From the NCBI GenBank assembly GCA_021737905.1, contig JAIPDA010000119.1:1-7184 (forward strand): a stretch of 7,184 bases of DNA, read 5' to 3'. This document shows positions 5,952 to 7,184 of this stretch, piece by piece; within the stretch, counting starts at the first letter, position 1, and each line of letters starts with the position of its first letter. Below the pieces are notes generated by a model. That model had not been told where the DNA came from. It ran no database searches and saw only the letters and a program-made list of their open reading frames with translations. The translations under genes were made by a program, and so were the position numbers. The DNA is from Rhodoferax sp. (GTDB lineage: Bacteria; Pseudomonadota; Gammaproteobacteria; Burkholderiales; Burkholderiaceae_C).

Positions 5952-6346
5952 TTATTTCCATGCGTTATTTTGTGATGATCCTCTTCGCGCTTTGCTTGCC
6001 TTTGGGCAGCGGCTCGGGCGCGGCCATGGCGGCAGAGCCTCATCACATCACAACGCAGGAACAGGCGCATCAGCCCGGCACGCATGCCTCAGCGGCTCAT
6101 GTGTCCGACTGTCTGGGTCACGGCACGATGGCCGACAAGGCCAGCCCTGGGGCGAGCGACGTCAAAGCGGCGGCTCATGCTGACTGTGACGCCTGCTCGG
6201 CCTGCCAGTCCTGCCACCCCGTGGGTTTGGCTTTCTCTCGGCCTGACCTACAGCCATTGCACACGCCCAATGCCCAGCCGCAGGCATTGAGCCCCGCGTT
6301 CTCAAGCGCTACCGCAGCGCGCTACCAAAAACCGCCCATTTCCTGA
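5948..6346 (+). CDS. Secreted Cys/His-rich protein, probable periplasmic metal-binding protein
   Basis: 132 residues from ATG 5948 (ATGA overlap with the previous stop) to TGA at 6344-6346; Met5 at 5960 is an alternative start. A signal peptide is clear: Arg6, hydrophobic core at about 7-19 (YFVMILFALCLPL), small-residue region ending AMAA with likely cleavage near residues 28-29. The mature part holds nine His (including HH at 32-33 and residues 41, 46, 51, 58, 77, 90, 105) and five Cys. Four of the Cys form an evenly spaced cluster, C80-x2-C83-x2-C86-x2-C89-H90, in HADCDACSACQSCHPVGL. Small signal-bearing proteins with His/Cys patches are common in Cu/Ag and Co/Zn/Cd resistance loci (CzcI- and CopL-like proteins), and the TolC-like gene downstream fits that setting. 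The metal and the family are inferred, not shown. The C-terminal third is low-complexity and Pro/Ala-rich. Confidence 0.75.
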   Translation: MIISMRYFVMILFALCLPLGSGSGAAMAAEPHHITTQEQAHQPGTHASAAHVSDCLGHGTMADKASPGASDVKAAAHADCDACSACQSCHPVGLAFSRPDLQPLHTPNAQPQALSPAFSSATAARYQKPPIS

Positions 6347-6350
6347 AGGC

Positions 6351-6369
6351 CGGGCCCCAACTGGGCCTG
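6351..6369 (+). terminator. GC-rich hairpin just after the Cys/His-rich gene, weak terminator or processing site
   Basis: CGGGCCC (6351-6357) pairs with GGGCCTG (6363-6369) around a 5-nt loop, seven pairs including one G-U, beginning 5 nt after the stop codon at 6346. No T run follows, so it is not a canonical intrinsic terminator. It may protect the 3' end, reduce read-through into the downstream metal genes, or be incidental. Confidence 0.35.
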
Positions 6370-6474
6370 TACAAGCTGGCAGCAACCCTTCGACAAGCCG
6401 GCGGACGTGTTCGCGCACGCTCGCCCACGCTCGCCTAAGAGCCCTAGGTTGCTGCTTTCAACGCTAATCGGCAT

Positions 6475-6496
6475 GCTTTTTCAAAGCGTGCGCTTT
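6475..6496 (+). promoter_or_regulatory. Overlapping inverted repeats directly before the ribosome binding site
   Basis: AAAGCG (6483-6488) and CGCTTT (6491-6496) form a perfect 6-bp dyad with a 2-bp centre, ending 1 nt before the AGGAG at 6498-6502. The left arm can alternatively pair with GCTTT at 6475-6479 (3-nt loop), so two mutually exclusive hairpins are possible. GCTTTCA also occurs twice, at 6454-6460 and 6492-6498. Either an operator for a metal sensor or a small translational switch could be built this way; neither is demonstrated. A TTGCTG at 6449 with CATGCT at 6472 is a poor promoter match. Confidence 0.35.
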
Positions 6497-6497
6497 C

Positions 6498-6502
6498 AGG
6501 AG
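6498..6502 (+). promoter_or_regulatory. Ribosome binding site that fixes a TTG start
   Basis: AGGAG lies 6 nt before the TTG at 6509. No comparable site precedes the in-frame ATG at 6473, and starting at the TTG gives a textbook signal peptide, so the TTG is preferred. Confidence 0.75.
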
Positions 6503-6508
6503 CTGAAC

Positions 6509-6829
6509 TTGAAACATCTGATAAAAACCTTGACCCTGGCGAAGGCTGTGGGACTGCTGGTGCTGCTCTTGAACAGCCCAGCAACCCATGCGCAACACGC
6601 GGCCTATCCACGCGCCAATCCTCAGCCGGCCCTGCAGGCTGCCAGCCCACAGACTCAGGTGCCGCTCGCCAATTACCAAAGCACCCTTCGAGGACTGCCG
6701 CAGGGCGTTGAAAGCCAGAGCACAGACTGGCGCAGCGCCAACGACACAGTCGGCCAGTTCAAACGCGGGCACATTGATCTGCTCAAACTTGAAAACGCCC
6801 CACCATCACAGCCCAGGAGCCAGCCATGA
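6509..6829 (+). CDS. Small secreted protein of a metal-efflux operon
   Basis: 106 residues from TTG 6509 to TGA at 6827-6829. The signal peptide is MKHLIKTL, a hydrophobic core at 13-21 (AVGLLVLLL), and THA at 26-28, with cleavage expected before Gln29. The mature protein opens with a Pro/Ala/Gln-rich linker (29-52). It then has a conserved-looking block: NYQSTLRG (55-62) and, ten residues later, DWRSANDTVGQF (73-84) followed by KRGHIDLLKLE (85-95). Small periplasmic proteins with a Y-x-S...W-R-x-A-N-D-x-V-G pattern are, as I recall them, found directly before TolC/CusB/CusA-type heavy-metal efflux genes in betaproteobacteria; their function is not established. It contains no Cys and few His, so it is a poor metal chelator and more likely a structural or assembly partner. 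Its stop overlaps the next start as ATGA, implying translational coupling. Confidence 0.75.
   Translation: MKHLIKTLTLAKAVGLLVLLLNSPATHAQHAAYPRANPQPALQAASPQTQVPLANYQSTLRGLPQGVESQSTDWRSANDTVGQFKRGHIDLLKLENAPPSQPRSQP
6815..6819 (+). promoter_or_regulatory. Ribosome binding site of the TolC-like gene
   Basis: AGGAG located inside the end of the upstream gene, 6 nt before ATG 6826. Together with the ATGA overlap it fixes the start of the outer-membrane factor gene. Confidence 0.75.
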
Positions 6830-7184
6830 GCACGCTAATTAGGCCCGCACCAGCTTTGCGCCATCGCCGCCTTGCCACCTTGAGCGCCCTGGCATTGAGC
6901 ACCTTGCTGAACGTACACGCCAACACCCTGCCTGAAATCAGCGTTCAAGGCCTGCAGCAAGGCAGCGCAAGCACCCTCACCCCCAGCGTGACGCTGCCCA
7001 CGCCCGGCGCAAACCACAGCGCCGAGTTGGCGCGCCTGCTGGCAAGCCCCGTGGACGCCAAGGCGGCAGTGCGTATTGCCTTGCTCAACAACCCCGGCCT
7101 GCAGGTCATGCTGGGCACGGAAGGCTTGTCAATTTCAGATCAGTTTGGCGCCGATGCGCCGGCCAAGCTCAAAGCCCGCAAGGA
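6826..7184 (+). CDS. TolC-family outer-membrane efflux protein, N-terminal part (cut by window end)
   Basis: ATG 6826 with AGGAG 6 nt upstream; 119 codons are visible and the frame is still open at the right edge, against 400-500 residues for the family. A signal peptide is present: basic LRHRR (11-15), hydrophobic 16-28, VHA at 30-32 with cleavage before Asn33. There is no lipobox Cys, so unlike E. coli CusC it is not predicted to be a lipoprotein. After a Ser/Thr/Pro-rich linker comes the family's first helix: LARLLASPVDAKAAVRIALL (68-87) followed by NNPGLQVML (88-96). In heavy-metal outer-membrane factors this region is normally followed about 15-20 residues later by a G-R-L-x-N-P motif; here the sequence runs SISDQFGADAPAKLKARK with no such motif. 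It should form the outer-membrane duct of a tripartite (probably CusCBA/CzcCBA-type) pump, with adaptor and permease genes expected beyond the window. Confidence 0.8.
   Translation, partial: MSTLIRPAPALRHRRLATLSALALSTLLNVHANTLPEISVQGLQQGSASTLTPSVTLPTPGANHSAELARLLASPVDAKAAVRIALLNNPGLQVMLGTEGLSISDQFGADAPAKLKARK

Noticed and set aside
6449..6477. TTGCTG / CATGCT promoter before the small secreted protein gene
   Set aside because: The -10 matches only three of six consensus positions, so it is not reported as a promoter.
1..7184. CRISPR arrays, tRNA or rRNA genes, integrases, transposases
   Set aside because: No regularly spaced repeats, RNA-gene hallmarks or recombinase motifs were seen on either strand.

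Overview
The window reads as GC-rich betaproteobacterial DNA, most likely Burkholderiales and perhaps Comamonadaceae (Rhodoferax/Polaromonas-like). This is inferred from protein flavour, codon choice and gene neighbourhood; no rRNA or tRNA is present to fix it. The theme is efflux: one wrecked RND system, one intact three-gene ABC exporter, one MFS exporter, and the first genes of what looks like a heavy-metal (copper/silver-type) tripartite efflux operon running off the right edge.

Left part (1-1086). The C-terminal three quarters of a YaeQ-family gene ends at 401. It is followed by two oppositely oriented gene remnants that meet near position 600: the last ~44 codons of an ArsR-family regulator (minus strand) and the last ~65 codons of an RND permease (plus strand). 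The simplest explanation is one deletion that removed the promoter region, the 5' half of the regulator and nearly all of the efflux genes. A small DUF2892 (YgaP-like) membrane protein gene, a frequent companion of such loci, survives downstream.

Middle (1090-4195, minus strand). An intact, translationally coupled operon encodes a periplasmic adaptor, an FtsX/MacB-type permease and an ABC ATPase, with 4-nt GTGA and ATGA overlaps. The order matches DevBCA-type exporters. Its substrate cannot be read from the sequence. Its stop codon faces the DUF2892 stop with only 3 bp between them.

The divergent intergenic region (4196-4437) carries three inverted repeats but no promoter I would call with confidence.

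Right part (4438-7184, plus strand). An MFS exporter is followed 20 nt later by an unrecognised helical 111-residue protein. That gene overlaps by 4 nt a secreted Cys/His-rich protein with a C-x2-C-x2-C-x2-C-H cluster. After a 162-nt gap with a hairpin and a palindrome comes a secreted 106-residue protein that starts at TTG behind a good Shine-Dalgarno. It overlaps by 4 nt the start of a TolC/CusC-like outer-membrane factor that is cut by the window end. The likely job of this half is metal-ion efflux across the envelope, with small periplasmic proteins as metal-binding or accessory factors.

The least explained parts are the three small proteins at 5616-6829 and the odd start of the TolC-like protein. 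The clearest structural event is the ArsR/RND junction.
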